Source of the DNA: Chara braunii
Taxonomy: Eukaryota; Streptophyta; Charophyceae; Charales; Characeae
Direction of reading: 5' to 3'
NCBI GenBank assembly: GCA_003427395.1
Contig: BFEA01000776.1
Span: 362,879-426,878 of the forward strand
DNA length: 64,000 nucleotides
Shown: one piece after another, positions 1 to 10,600 of the stretch
Layout of the letters: each line of letters opens with the position of its first letter
How positions within the stretch are numbered: position 1 is the stretch's first letter
Made by a program: the position numbers and the translations under genes
The notes under the pieces: model-generated
What the model saw: the letters and a program-made list of their open reading frames with translations, nothing else
What the model was told of the DNA's origin: nothing
Databases searched by the model: none

Positions 1-430
1 CTCTCTCTCTATCTCTCTGTAGTCTTCCTCTCTCACTACAGTCCATCTCTCTCCATCTTTCTGCAGTCTCCCTCTCTCACTACAGTCCCTCTCTCTCTAT
101 CTCTCTCTGCTGCGCTGTCATTCTCCCTCTCTCTCTCTCTACGGTGTTGTCAGTCCCTCTTCTCTCTCTCTGCTGTGCTGTCAGTCCCCCTCCCTCTCTC
201 TCTCTTGTGTTGTCAGTTCCCCTCTCTCTCTCTCTACTGTGCACTCTCTCTCTCTCTTCTGCCTGCGCACTGTCTCTCTCCCTTTCTGCATGCGCACTCT
301 CTCTCTCCCTCTCCCCGTGCACACTCTCTCAATCACTCTCTCTCACACCCCCACACTCTCACGCCCACACACTTTTCCTCTTACTCCCACTTCTGCACTC
401 ACGCTCGCTTCTGCAGGCAATCTTGATAAC
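1..430. repeat. Degenerate CT-rich microsatellite/minisatellite
   Basis: Long CT runs broken at intervals by short cores such as TGCAGTC, TGTCAGTC and CTGTGCTG, so it is a degenerate minisatellite on a CT background rather than a pure dinucleotide tract. Open frames here are low-complexity Ser/Leu or Arg/Glu repeats and are not genes. Confidence 0.9.
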
Positions 431-840
431 TCAGCCAAGAACAATAAATAGTCAAATACCGGTTTACCGCATCTTCAAAACAAACGCCCGTTTCAAATTA
501 ATACCGCTATGTCCAAATCTCAATCATTTCAAAATCCGAACGGTCATTGCCTCCGTTTTGTAAGCCCCTCTAAGGGAGAGAAACCTGATCTTTCATTAGA
601 GATGGCGGTCGAGAGCAGTATTCAATGAACCATCATCTTGTCAAAATAGTGCGTGAAAAATCTTCTCATGTTTTTGTGCATCTGTTTGAGAGATTCATGC
701 TTTGATCTTCGTGGGTTGCTCTCACAAAATACCCTCTAGTTAGAAGGGTGATCTCAGATGGGTAGGTAGAGGGGGCATATGGAGGAGAGTTGGCTTTAGC
801 CAACTGCAACTCCACCTACATTATGCCAGCAGAGAGCCTG
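431..840. other. Anonymous intergenic stretch
   Basis: Mixed-composition DNA between two CT-rich blocks. I see no coding frame with family features, no RNA gene and no terminal repeats. Confidence 0.5.
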
Positions 841-1250
841 ACATGAGTGCTCTCTCTCCCTCTCTTTGTTCAACTCGTTGGAGTCCCCACCAGGGCCACC
901 ACAGTCTGCTCTTTCTCTTACCCAGTCCGCTCTCTCATTGATTCCCACAGTGACACAGACCAGCGCCCTCTCTCTCCCTCTCTTTCTCTCACATTGTGCA
1001 GTCCGTCTCTCTCTCTCCTTGTGCAATCCCTCTCTCTCTCTCTCACTGCGGAGTCCCTCTCTCTCTCTCACATTCTCTGCAGTCTTCCTCTCTCACTGCA
1101 GACTCTCTCTCTCCCTCTCTGCAGTCTTCCTCTCTTGCTACAGTCTCACTCTCTCTATTTCTCTGCAGTTTCCCTTTCTCACTGCAGTCTCTCTCACTCT
1201 CTCTCTGTTGCACAGTCCCTCTCTCTCACACTGCCTGTTCGAGTGCACAG
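841..1250. repeat. Second CT-rich minisatellite block
   Basis: Same style as the block at the window start: CT tracts punctuated by CAGTC, TGCAGT and TTGCACAGTCC cores roughly every 25 to 40 bases. The shared cores suggest the two blocks belong to one repeat family. Confidence 0.85.
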
Positions 1251-1436
1251 AGTAAGCAGCCATGAGGCATGGGAAGTACCGGTTCAGACTCAACGTCCTA
1301 ATTTAGGAGGGAGTGAAGCATGTCTTGGCCTGATGTATCCAGGCCTACAACAAGCCACTCTCCTCTCTCCTTTAATCAGCAGGTCCGATCTCGAATTGTA
1401 TCCGCCCGCGCTCTCAGCGAATCAGGAAAAATAAAA

Positions 1437-1437
1437 C

Positions 1438-1480
<43 letters not shown>

Positions 1481-1492
1481 TAATAAATAATA
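1437..1492. repeat. (TAA)n microsatellite
   Basis: About 18 TAA/AAT units with a few AAATAA interruptions near the right end. Confidence 0.95.
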
Positions 1493-1499
1493 AAAATCA

Positions 1500-2540
1500 G
1501 GGAACAATGTGTCTCTCTTATCTCTTATCCCTCTCTTACGCATGAACTCAGCGCCTATGGCTTCTTTCCCACTCTCTTTCTCTTTCTCCGCTGTACTCAG
1601 TGTGATTCACCTTTGAAAACCAGGTTCATAGTTAGTCCATCTCCTCTGCCCTGTTGTCGTCATCTGCTCCCCCATAGCTGCCGTGTCATCAACAACATCT
1701 CTTGATTGAGCACGGGGTCCATCAGACCGGTTCGCTCCCGTCACCGTCGTTCACGGCACGTGCGCTGCGGTCACTTGCCCATGCGCACCGTTCCCCCTGG
1801 TCGCCTCTCTCCCTTTCAAGTCTCTCCTCCATGGTTGCACACCCACAACCATGGCAGCACCAGTGAGCCGCGTTCATTCTGGTCGCCCGCTTCAGTGACC
1901 CCGGTTCGCCCTGGTTTCCCCCTGCCGAATGTCCCAATCCTTTAGCTGGTCCATCCCTTATCCCACACAGGCCACCCGGTCTCAAATGGAACGGTGGCAT
2001 GTCTCAGGCCCACAGGCCATGTAGTAGGACCCAGGTACTGGGCCGTAGCACCAATGTTAATGATACCAACCCGCAGCGAGCAGCAGTACCGAAGATAGCT
2101 GGACCGTACCAGTTTTGGACTAGACCGAATACGATAATACCAGACCGCCATGAGTGTCACCAGCGCTGGGCCCGAAGAGAAGAAATAAATAGGTCGAGTT
2201 GCAGCTCCGCTTAGTACCGTATCAGTTACCGAGCCGAAAGAATTAGGAGCAGGCTGCTGTACGCTGCCCCGGTGCCATCCCTGTACCGAACCAACAAGTC
2301 ACAGTTATCGTACCAAAATGACATAGCTGGTCAGAGCGGCGTTCGCCTGTACCGTTACCATACCAGCCCAACGCCGGACACCGTAAAGTGCAGCAAAAGT
2401 GTCGTGACCATACCGAACCAGTGTACCATACCAAGATAATAATGTCGCGTGACCCATCCCAAAATGGAATCGATAGCCGCAGTGATCCGACCATGTTATA
2501 GCAACCCCGAAACTAGTACCGCTCGGCGCTCGAGAATTAC
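1500..2540. other. Anonymous region rich in TACCG/TACCA words
   Basis: No gene recognised. From about 2020 to 2480 the sequence repeatedly uses the words GTACCG, TACCGAACCA and TACCAG, a bias that looks like a decayed short-period repeat. No clear unit length could be fixed by eye. Confidence 0.4.
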
Positions 2541-3200
2541 ACCCGAGTTATAACTAAAGTAATAATCAGTTGAATCGGGGAAAATCACGCGTGAATTTAT
2601 AATTATCGAAAATCCGTACAAATAGATGACATCATGGTGAATGAATAATTCCTAGTTAAAATCATCAGAAATAAAGTTTGTTAAAATTGATAAGCAATCA
2701 TTCGTTCTCTTCTCTTTTATTATTTTTAATTATTTTTCTCCTTCTTAATTCTATTATCGGAAATAATGAATAATGAGGGCGACCCCATTAAAATTAAATA
2801 CCGAGGAAATTTAATAGAATAAGGAATATCCCGTTTTCTCTTCCCATCTATTGTTCTTAACTTTTTCTTCCATTTTTAATTTTCATATTAAGATTAAGGA
2901 AATTCAAGGTATCATTCCCGCACCAATAGTGCAAGATAAAAGGGTTGCGCCAAGGGCTACTCCCGCATCCCCGCCTTGCGGCTAGCCGCTTCGGAACTAG
3001 CCTCGGAACGGACGGAAATAACAGGCACTAGATGTGGCCGGTGCTGTCATCCGTTTCGCCGTTTTCCAGCGCTATTCTCGACACTTGTCGTGGCGAAAAT
3101 TAGGGGTCCCTTCCTGACACCTATTTTCTCCAGATGAGTCAGATGAAAGTCCCCGTAAATTTCCGTTTAATCATTTAATCCAGAGGCACATTTGCCGAAT
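2541..3200. other. AT-leaning intergenic stretch
   Basis: AT-rich to about 2900, then mixed. I see no gene. The right part may already belong to the LTR that becomes recognisable from about 3200, but its left terminus could not be located. Confidence 0.4.
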
Positions 3201-3326
3201 TTTGGGTGACCGACTGGGGTTCGCTCGTCCGACACCGCGATCTGGCCATGCCAAGCATAGGCACTTCCTCTCTCTGCTCCTTTTTCCAATCCCTGCAATC
3301 TCGCATCTTCGCGCACGCATGCATGC

Positions 3327-3332
3327 TATAAA
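3327..3332 (+). promoter_or_regulatory. TATA box of LTR copy A
   Basis: TATAAA just after a GCATGCATGC motif. The same GCATGC-plus-TATAAA arrangement is kept in the two other plus-strand LTRs (33641 and 42844), which supports a pol II promoter. Confidence 0.6.
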
Positions 3333-4488
3333 TTTTGTCGGCGCGGCTAGATGTCTCCTAAAAATTTTTGGAAGCTCGAGGTTAGCGTGATCAGTGAGGG
3401 TCGGCTAATGAGTGAAGTAAGAGGTGAGTTGATGAGGGAGTTGGGCGACCCAACGAGCTGGTGCCAAGTGCGCGGGGTTGACGTGTAGGCCACGACGGAC
3501 TGTGGCGCACGGGCGAACCTGACGGGCGCACGTGGACTAAGCGGGGTGACGACTTCGGTGGTGGGTGCGAGACGACGGACTGTCCGCATCAGAGAAAGAG
3601 AGAGGGAGAGGAGAAACGGGCGGATATGGGATTGTAATCTTCTTTGTCTTTCCTCAGTCCTTGTGTATAGAATTTTGGCTCTGGGCGAGACGCCCTTGTT
3701 TTGCATTTTGACATTTCTTTCGGCTTGTGTGATGTGTTCTCCCTCTTTCACTTTTGCATTCGCTTGGTGAGATGGGTATGATGATCTTGTAATATTGGGA
3801 TAACCAATGTTTTGCGTGTAACTCTGAATCATCCAGCGCTCGCAGCTCCAATCTATTCACACGCGGATGATTGGTAGGTGAAAGGAATTGATATCGTTAT
3901 GATGCTTCGATGTATGTCTGGGTGGTGATGAGATATTCCCCCGATGACCACACGACTACCTTCTGCTCGAACGAAACTTATCTCAAGGGTTGTTGCATGA
4001 ACCTCATTCTGCACAGGCGATTGGCTGATGGACCGATCCACAACAGACCAACCCCGCGGGTCTCAGTATTAGTGCGATCTGACGAGCGCAGCTTGCATGC
4101 GTACCCACGAGGACGGCCCCCAACCCCGAACGGACTTAGCCTGACAGATCTCGTCAGGAATGATGAAATCCCTATCTGCGATACGGGTCAGGACAAACGG
4201 GGATTGCTAAGTGTGTTTGCTTAGTGGAATTAGCTGCAATAACTGAGCCGGTGCGGATCGCTCCTTGGTTACTCGCGCAAATCAGGATCTGATCTGCTAG
4301 CCCTTGAGCACGCACGTGTCAGACAACGGTCGTCCGCGGATGTGCTATCTACACGTACGCCCGCAAAAGCTAGCCACGATCCCACCCCGTAGGAAGATGT
4401 GTATGCACAAATTCGGTTAAACGAGACATGGCGATAGATTCTCCCTTCTGGATCACCAATCGTGAAAGCCTGAGGAATCCAGAGCATA

Positions 4489-4800
4489 TTGGGAAAGAGA
4501 ACAGATCCTTGGCAGCGAACTCGACAACAGCGCCACCTACGGAATTCGGGACATCTCGAGTACTCCTGCCGAACTGAAAACGAGCGACTGTGCAAGGGCG
4601 ATTTCCAGTTGGCAATCAACCGAGACTCGCGGATTCCCGATTATCCCGACAGCCGGAACCAGCAATATCTTCTAACCCCGGGCTTCGTTGCCATTACCAC
4701 TGACTTCCCTCCCTACTATACCGTCCTCCCCTACCATCGGTTACTCGTGGTCCCCGGGGACTCCATAGCCCGGTTCTGGTCCCGTCCGCCGTGCTCATAG
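4489..4800 (+). CDS. Conserved LTR-internal small reading frame, copy A (unknown protein)
   Basis: A 103-codon frame whose C-terminal half matches frames at the same place in the other LTRs: PGFV-I-TTDFPP, then L-VVPGDSIA, then a tryptophan and a final cysteine region. Many nucleotide differences from the copy at 34476 fall on third codon positions while the amino acid stays the same (for example Gly, Phe, Val, Pro and Tyr codons), a sign of past protein-level selection. This copy ends before the CGxCRR motif seen in the others. No known domain is recognised, so no function is assigned. It lies about 350 bp before the LTR end, in the same sense as the LTR. Confidence 0.5.
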   Translation: MGKRTDPWQRTRQQRHLRNSGHLEYSCRTENERLCKGDFQLAINRDSRIPDYPDSRNQQYLLTPGFVAITTDFPPYYTVLPYHRLLVVPGDSIARFWSRPPCS

Positions 4801-5319
4801 TGTCGGCAACCCGACAAGCGTCGGCAAGCGAGGGTCGCTTAACGAACCCCTCCCAGGACCGAGCGACAAGAATCCAGCTCGTCTTCGTCGGACCCCGAGA
4901 CGTGCGACGGCCAGCAGCGGTACGAGCACTCCCACAGAGACACCCGTAGCACCCCGCCCCGGCCCAGGCGGCACGATCGGCCATCGGCCCCACTCTGAGC
5001 CAGAAGTCACTTGCACTCTTACCCCTAAAACTTGCCACAGGACTCCACCCCATTCCCAAAAATCCTTGGCACACCCCTTTTCGCTTTTCCGGGCCCCCAT
5101 CCCACTCCGATCAGGAAGTCGCGCTGGGCGTGAGGCTGGGCGTCACAAGGTAGCCTAGTCAACATGAAATTCAAACTCTAGGATACAACTCTCCCTGTGC
5201 GAACCATTGGTTCCACATATGTAGGGCAGATACGGCGGTATCGAGTCATCCTTATTTTTAGGAATAACATAGGGGGATCTGATGCCACCCTTCCTTTCCT
5301 ATCAGGAAAAAGATTTAAG

Positions 5320-6166
5320 TCATGCCGCATCTACATCTTCACGGATCTCTCTCAGAACAACATTATCGTGGGCATCAACCACCATGTACCCCATATTCAG
5401 AACGAACGTCTGCATCAGAGCCTCATAATAAAGTCTTCGGCACATAACCACGATTTCACCCGGGTTACGATCCAAGGGTGTTAACACAAGACCATCAAAA
5501 CACTTCTTAGTTTCCATAACGACATCCATCGAGAGTGCACCGGTTGGATTTCCCTGTCTCTAAAATACAAGTAGTGAATCCCTCGACATCCACCTGTGGT
5601 ATTTTACCACAGAGATTTCTTCAATTTCTGAAACTTTCACAGACTTCCGACTTCAACAGGCTAATCCGATCAGATATCTCAGCCTTCAGAATATTGTTAG
5701 CATTAGCTAACAAAGGGTGTTCAACCATCTCCTTGCTCAAGCGAAAGTGAATGTGCCCATCCTTCCTCGGATAGGGTAGGCCTGCACACTAGCAAGTCGG
5801 CACATCCCGGGCTGCAAAACGTCGGTGATTCTGCAACAACTCACCTACTGTTCGGTTCTTCTCCCAACCGATACGAGTTTTTTTCCGTGCACGTTGCAAA
5901 AAGCAAGCAGGCAAATCACATGTCATCAGCAAGTCATTAACTACCTTATGTAACTCAGCAAGTTTAATCATGTCATCACACTTCACTTGAATCAACAAGT
6001 CAACGCTTAGACTAAGGTCAAATTTGTCAAGAAATACTCGTGACAGTAATCTGCGAAGGTACTTCCTAGTTGACTTCTTCGAGAAGTCTTTCACAACACG
6101 ATAAATTTGTAGGATAGAATGCATACCCCACTTGTAAAAACTAGAAAGTTTCTTAAGGTTCTTCAA
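5320..6166 (-). pseudogene. Penelope-like retroelement protein, region before and into the RT (decayed)
   Basis: Read on the minus strand. The first block (6166 to 5789) ends in QNHRRFAARDVPTC and a TAG stop. The frame continues directly as CAGLPYPRKDGHIHFRL and LANANNILKAEISDR until a TGA near 5620. A shifted frame (5529 to 5320) carries FDGLVLTPLDRNPGE and VMCRRLYYEA. The pattern D-R/K-N-x-G followed by V-x-CP/R-x-LY is the conserved segment at the front of Penelope-like reverse transcriptases. There is at least one nonsense change (CAG to TAG) and one or more frameshifts, so it is not functional. The catalytic RT palm is not visible before the LTR end at 5147. Confidence 0.6.
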
Positions 6167-6617
6167 TAAAAGAAATCAGAACCTTCTTCAAACTACTGCC
6201 CTTTGGTTTCCACGATATACGCGCTAGTGAAAGAATTGCCCTTTTCAAAGTTTTTTTTATAGTTCCGCAAAAGGTGAGTTTCGTTACCACATATAATCTT
6301 AGAAGTGCCAAAAGCTCTCGAAATCTTCTTTCACGGTGTATGCCATAGGTTTCCTCTACTAACCGACAATTTCAGGGTACGTGAGCCATTCGTATCACAC
6401 TCGAATAAGATCTCGAAGAGATCAAGCCTCTAGTCGTCGCCGTTCTTTAGTCAGAATCGTGGCAGCGCAATGCTCTGGAACGTCCCTGCAGGCTGCTGCG
6501 ACTTCCGTAATTTCTCCTTCTTGCTCTTACTACGACATCCAACATTCCGCTTAGGATTATTCCTTGAGGTATTCAGATAGGGGAACCACTGTCTGATATA
6601 TACCAATTCGAGTTTAT

Positions 6618-6857
6618 CTAAACACCTCTATGAATAGAGTCCACTGGAATGAGTACGTACTTCTCTATACCAAAAGAGCTCAGCCACCTATAGAAATGGT
6701 TTGGGGGACGAGTACGGAAAGCATATTTATGCTCGCGCCAACGCACGTTCAGGTGTCTCGTGTATTTTCCCACATACTGTGATTTACAATAAGGAGACAC
6801 TGCTACGTAGACACATTCGGAAAGATTAACGAGCTTAGTCTCATACAAGTCAAACAT
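6618..6857 (-). pseudogene. GIY-YIG endonuclease domain fragment of a Penelope-like element
   Basis: A 79-codon minus-strand frame with the GIY-YIG signature: VYVAVS for the GIY strand, QYVGKYTRHLNVRWREHK for the YIG strand and its conserved arginine, then FYRWL and YVLIPV. The domain acts as a nicking endonuclease in Penelope-like elements. It lies upstream of the RT-side fragments in the direction of transcription, so the domain order is GIY-YIG first, the permuted order known from the Naiad/Chlamys clade. Its first codon overlaps the 3' terminus of the LTR at 6857, so the fragment is truncated there. The 450 bp between this and 6166 holds only broken frames. Confidence 0.65.
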
Positions 6858-7750
6858 GTGACGCTCACCCTCACGCCCTGTGTTGTCTTCCCTTCCGAGT
6901 GTTTAAAATTGCGGAAGGGGCCCCGGAGAGGCAGCAAGATGGGGTGTGCCAAGGATTTTTGGAAAATTGAGTGGGGGGACACAGACAGAACTGAAATCCC
7001 CCGTGTTGGTCCGACTAAGTAAAAAGGGGGAAAAGGAGGAGGTCCGTCACCGCACGGGTTTTGAGGGAGAAGAAGGCGCACACGAGACTCACGGCGCGGG
7101 AAAATTCAATCCAAAAAGTATCGATGAACTTCTCATCGAGCCGTCGCTTTTCGTTTTGCGTGAAAGGGAATGGGCACGTACTTGGTATCCCGTTTCTGGA
7201 TCAAGTCCCGATGCCGCCCATTACACAACTCTGAGTCTAACGTGGAAGGCCTTAACCGAGTGGCTCTTTCCTTATACTCATCTTCACCTCATACTCGGTA
7301 GTGAAAACCCTTCGATTGGTAACGCTCGAAGCGGCGACAATCGCCGCACAGAGTGTTAGGCCAATGGGGCACCACTGCCGACGACGGGATGACGATTAAC
7401 TCATTGAATGGCAATAGCAACGAATAAGGTGGAAAGTGTGTATCCACAATAACAAAACCAGCACCGACAAACCCAAAGCACCGAGTTTCAAGAGGGAAGT
7501 AGTATCTCCCGCCGATCTTGGCGACGGCTTCTCGTACGTCCCACTCGCATATATGTGTCCTCTCCTCGTTGTACGGGAAGGGGCGTGGTGGGGATACGGG
7601 AGGCCGACGCCCAGTCGGCTTGGGACATTCGGTCCACATGGCAATAGCGGTGTCAGCGCGAATACCCTTACAAGGGTATCCGCCCTGGTTTTTGCAAGTC
7701 ACAGAAAGGCTTGGTTAACCTGGATTTTGAGTACCCGTGTGGGAAGGTGT
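6857..7750 (-). mobile_element. Diverged gypsy-type LTR (copy D), 3' part, minus strand
   Basis: On the minus strand this reads with the same tail as the other LTRs: CCAAAAATCCTTGGCACACCCC, then GGGCGTGAGGGTGAGCGTCACA as terminus at 6857. Upstream is the conserved small reading frame. The 5' start with TGTGACG could not be found, so the right boundary is approximate. Confidence 0.65.
7289..7702 (-). CDS. Conserved LTR-internal small reading frame, copy D
   Basis: The minus-strand frame contains GFVIVDTHFPPYSLLLPF, LIVIPSSAVVPHWP and NTLCGDCRRF, matching the frames at 34476 (GFVIITTSFPP, PYWPITPCGNCRR) and 4489. The orientation is sense to this LTR, as in all other copies. The upstream part (CPKPTGRRPPVSPPRPFP) is proline-rich and not shared. 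The first codon of the open stretch is GTG, so the true start is unknown. No known protein family is recognised. The FPP core, the W and the C-x2-C pair are the most constant positions. Confidence 0.5.
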   Translation of the reverse strand: MTCKNQGGYPCKGIRADTAIAMWTECPKPTGRRPPVSPPRPFPYNEERTHICEWDVREAVAKIGGRYYFPLETRCFGFVGAGFVIVDTHFPPYSLLLPFNELIVIPSSAVVPHWPNTLCGDCRRFERYQSKGFHYRV

Positions 7751-8320
7751 GAGGGTCGCCCGCGCACGGGCGAAGGTCTGTCTTGTCACGGTAGGGAGTA
7801 CGTGGGCGCGAAATATTTAAGGCGCGCGTGTGATTTTTCTAATTGAATGGGCGGTCGGGGTAGCCGATCGACCCGGACCATGTTACGGGTCTCGTTAGGG
7901 GTAAAAGTCTGTTTCCTTTTTTGTTTTTGGGCGGCGTGCGCAACTGGTGGCAGGATTGGCGCACCGAGAGGTGTGCGGGACGGCCGGGGTACAGGATGGT
8001 AGGCCAGCGCAGACATTTAGGGGCCGTGGGTATGGATGCCGGGTGAAAGGACGGTCGGAGTGGTATTTTGGCCTGGAACGCCACGCGGCACGACTTTATA
8101 TGGGAAACCGCGCAGGTTACAGGCTTGGGCTTAGCCCTATTCGTTACAACGGCCGACTGGTGTGCAGGGGACACAGGGATCGAGGCCAACGACATGCGGA
8201 AAGGAACGGAGGAGCACGGCGGCAAGGCTTGAGGGGTTGATGGGCCCGCGGGACTATCCCCCTCGCCTTTTGCGACTATTAGGGCAACTGTTTTGCCCGA
8301 CTGCCGCACGTTTGCAGGAT

Positions 8321-8323
<3 letters not shown>
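7751..8323. other. G-leaning intergenic DNA
   Basis: No gene recognised. GGTCGGGG and GACCCGGACC words foreshadow the G-rich repeat region that follows. Open frames are short and without family features. Confidence 0.4.
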
Positions 8324-8396
<73 letters not shown>

Positions 8397-8398
8397 TT
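8324..8398. repeat. (TA)n microsatellite
   Basis: About 37 TA units with one ATGTATA and one TTTA interruption. It accounts for poly-Ile/Tyr frames on both strands. Confidence 0.95.
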
Positions 8399-8890
8399 TA
8401 TGTACAATTTGCCTACTCCAGGTTCGTGTTGCCATTATTTACCCTTTTTTCTTCACCCCGCATGTGGACGCAAGGCGGGCCAGGGGCACGCGCGTGAGTA
8501 AGGGAGGTGGCGGCGGTCGGGAGTCTTCGGCATATCAGTGGGATTTGATACGGTACTGACGAGATTGTGCCACGGGTCGGTGGGTGAACCCGGACGCAAG
8601 TCGGGCCAGATACGTGCGCAACGGAACGGGGGGGGCGTACTTGCGTGGACCGGCCAGCAAGGACAGCAAGGCAGAACGCCGCAGCAAAAACCAACATGGC
8701 CCCCTGGGCGAAGGATAAATAATACGATCCAACAGGGGCCAGTGCTAGCCCTGGGGCCGGTTATTGGGCCGCTGGCCACTACGGCGGTTATGCCCATGAA
8801 CTGCTAGGGCACAGGGCCGCAATTTAAGGCCTGGGGATAGCCTTTGATGGATGAAAATCGAACGTGTCACGTGGAGGGCCGCTACAAGTG

Positions 8891-8980
8891 GGGTCTCGGG
8901 AAATCCGTTAGGATTTGGGCTGATATGGAGAAGATTAGCATGGCCCCTGCGCAAGGATGACACGTATGAACCAAGGAAAG
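8891..8980 (+). pseudogene. U6 snRNA-derived sequence 1 (near full length)
   Basis: Matches U6 from the 5' stem (GTCTCGGGAAATCCG) through GATATGGAGAAGATTAGCA and the invariant TGGCCCCTGCGCAAGGATGA to ACACGTATGAACC. The 3' part is diverged and no A-tail is obvious. The ACAGAGA box reads ATGGAGA, so it is a pseudogene of the spliceosomal RNA. Confidence 0.85.
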
Positions 8981-9408
8981 GGGCAAATGGGTGAGAGGGC
9001 GGACCCGGGTGGACTCTGGGGCGAAGGCCGGTGGGCCCTCGAACTAGGCCCCAAAAGGAGGCCGGGTTCGTGTACGAGTAGTGGAATAGGAAGGGATCGC
9101 TACGGGGGAGATCTTTTGAAGAGAATCTGCTACGCCGGGAGGATTTGCCGCGCCCTTAAGTAGGAGTGATATAGGAAGAGGGCCGGGGAAGAAACCTGGA
9201 AGCGAAGATAAGTCGGGTGCACGTGGAATGCAGGGGCCGCAGGGGTGCTGACGCGGCGAAAGTCCTGCGCGATGCCTGTAAAAGTTGGAGTGATACAGGA
9301 GGGACCCCCAGGGCCGCTGCGTAGGGCCGATGGTCGTGAATCCGGGGGTGAACCCGGACGTGATACGGGGGTAGGCGGGCGCATAAAGGCCAAGAGACAG
9401 GGGCCGAA

Positions 9409-9456
9409 GCCCGTCGGGACATCCGTCAAGATTGAAACGAAACAAAAAAAGAAAAG
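9409..9456 (+). pseudogene. U6 snRNA-derived sequence 2 (5' fragment with A-rich tail)
   Basis: CCGTCGGGACATCCGTCAAG and ATTGAAACGA match U6 nucleotides 1 to about 34, then pass straight into AACAAAAAAAGAAAA. The 5' end is present and the rest replaced by an A-rich tail, a layout expected of template jumping or premature polyadenylation in LINE-driven retroposition. Confidence 0.75.
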
Positions 9457-10600
9457 GGGGAGGAGGTCTGCCTGGTCATGGCGAGGACGGGGGGCAAGGG
9501 CCCAAAACGAACCCGGACGCGGGTCGCGCCGGGTACGTACAGGGCAACGGCGGGCGAAATACGGAAAACCGGGGGTGAACCTGGACGTCGGGCAAGGCAG
9601 GGTGCGTGCGAAAAAGGGGTAGAAAGGGAACGAGCGGTCGGGTTAGCCTGGCGACTGCCTGCCAGGGGGGCGGCGACTTTGGCTGAGCCACGAATTGGTA
9701 GGCGTCGGACTGAGGAGTAGGGGCGAGAGAGTATTTGTAGATAGTGGCCGACCGATTTCTGTTTTTTCTTCCTTTTCTCGGGGAAGTGTTTCAATGGCAA
9801 TGGCGGGAGGAGGAGGCCGGGCGCGGCCAAAAACGCACAGTGCCTGCGACTCCGAGTAGGAGCGGGTGGGGGAGAGAGTAGATCGGGGGCTATGGGCTAA
9901 GGCGAGCCGATTGATGAGGACGGCCCGTCGCGTGAGTTGGCAGAGTAGGGGGCGAAGGAGAAAGGGGCGTGTACGGGGCTGGGAACGAAGTGGGGGGAGG
10001 ATGGTCAGGAGGCGGTTGCCTCTCAACCAATGTTGGCGAGGGAAGATGCGGGTCCAGGGTTTTAAGGGGCTGCGAACCGACTGACGTGGTCAAACCCACG
10101 GTTTGGGTAGCAGGTCTGGGGCGCTACGAATCGAGTGCAACGGGCAGGGAGAAGGACTTTGGAGTGGGGATGTACCCGCTCGGACTTCGGGGTAACGTTC
10201 ATGCTGGGCGGCCTGCCCGACCGGCGGGAGCTGCAGGGTAGTGGCCGCAAGACGGAGAGCAGTACGTGCCCGTATTTCGGCGGAGCAGCCATCCACTTCG
10301 CCTGCCGCAGGGATCGAGGAGGCAGGGAGGGGATGGGCCAGCGAGGCGAGGAGTGTGCTGAGGCCAAGGGCAGTGAGTCTCAGACTTAACTATCGGCGGG
10401 GATTACTGCGGCTGGTATGCCCCCGGGCTGATTGCAGGTATAAAAAAGGGGGGCGCATCGTTATTCATTGCGAGTCTGCTTTCGAGCGGTGCTCGTTGCC
10501 CTCGCCGTTGCAGACCAGTACCGTTTGTCATAGTGGTTGGGACCCTCCGCGTCGACGTACCTGGCCATTGTATCAGACGGGTGTCTGTTGACTGTGCGGC

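Larger units (their letters stand above)
3200..5147 (+). mobile_element. Diverged gypsy-type LTR (copy A), probably solo or truncated
   Basis: Alignable by eye over many blocks with the two LTRs of the gypsy element at 32850-44464. Shared blocks include the TATA region after a GCATGC motif, the CGACCCGACGAGCTGGTGCC-like block, the block before CGCATCAGAGAA, the small conserved reading frame, and the tail CCAAAAATCCTTGGCACACC followed by GGCGTGAGG and the terminal GGGCGTCACA. The left end is uncertain and no partner LTR on the same strand follows. Divergence is high, so this is an older insertion or a different subfamily. Confidence 0.75.
8490..10600. repeat. G-rich strand-asymmetric region with dispersed GAACCCGGACG repeats
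   Basis: The + strand is strikingly G-rich over about 2 kb. A motif of the form GGTGAACCCGGACG followed by CGGG and TACGTGCG recurs at about 8584, 9347, 9509 and 9571, with a weaker form at 7866. Downstream flanks are partly alike, so these are degenerate copies of a unit of roughly 45 to 60 bp. Long frames on both strands are compositional artefacts. Confidence 0.55.

Noticed and set aside
80-1434. Several overlapping open frames on both strands
   Set aside because: They are translations of CT/GA repeats (Ser-Leu or Arg-Glu runs) with no other features.
4269-5100. Minus-strand frames in LTR copy A
   Set aside because: Antisense to the conserved frame and not preserved in the other LTR copies.
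8891-8980. Functional U6 snRNA gene
   Set aside because: The ACAGAGA box is changed and the 3' part diverged, with no proper terminator or upstream element recognised.
8490-10600. Long frames on both strands in the G-rich region
   Set aside because: They are Gly/Arg- or Pro/Ser-rich on opposite strands of the same DNA, as expected from composition. No domain motifs were seen.
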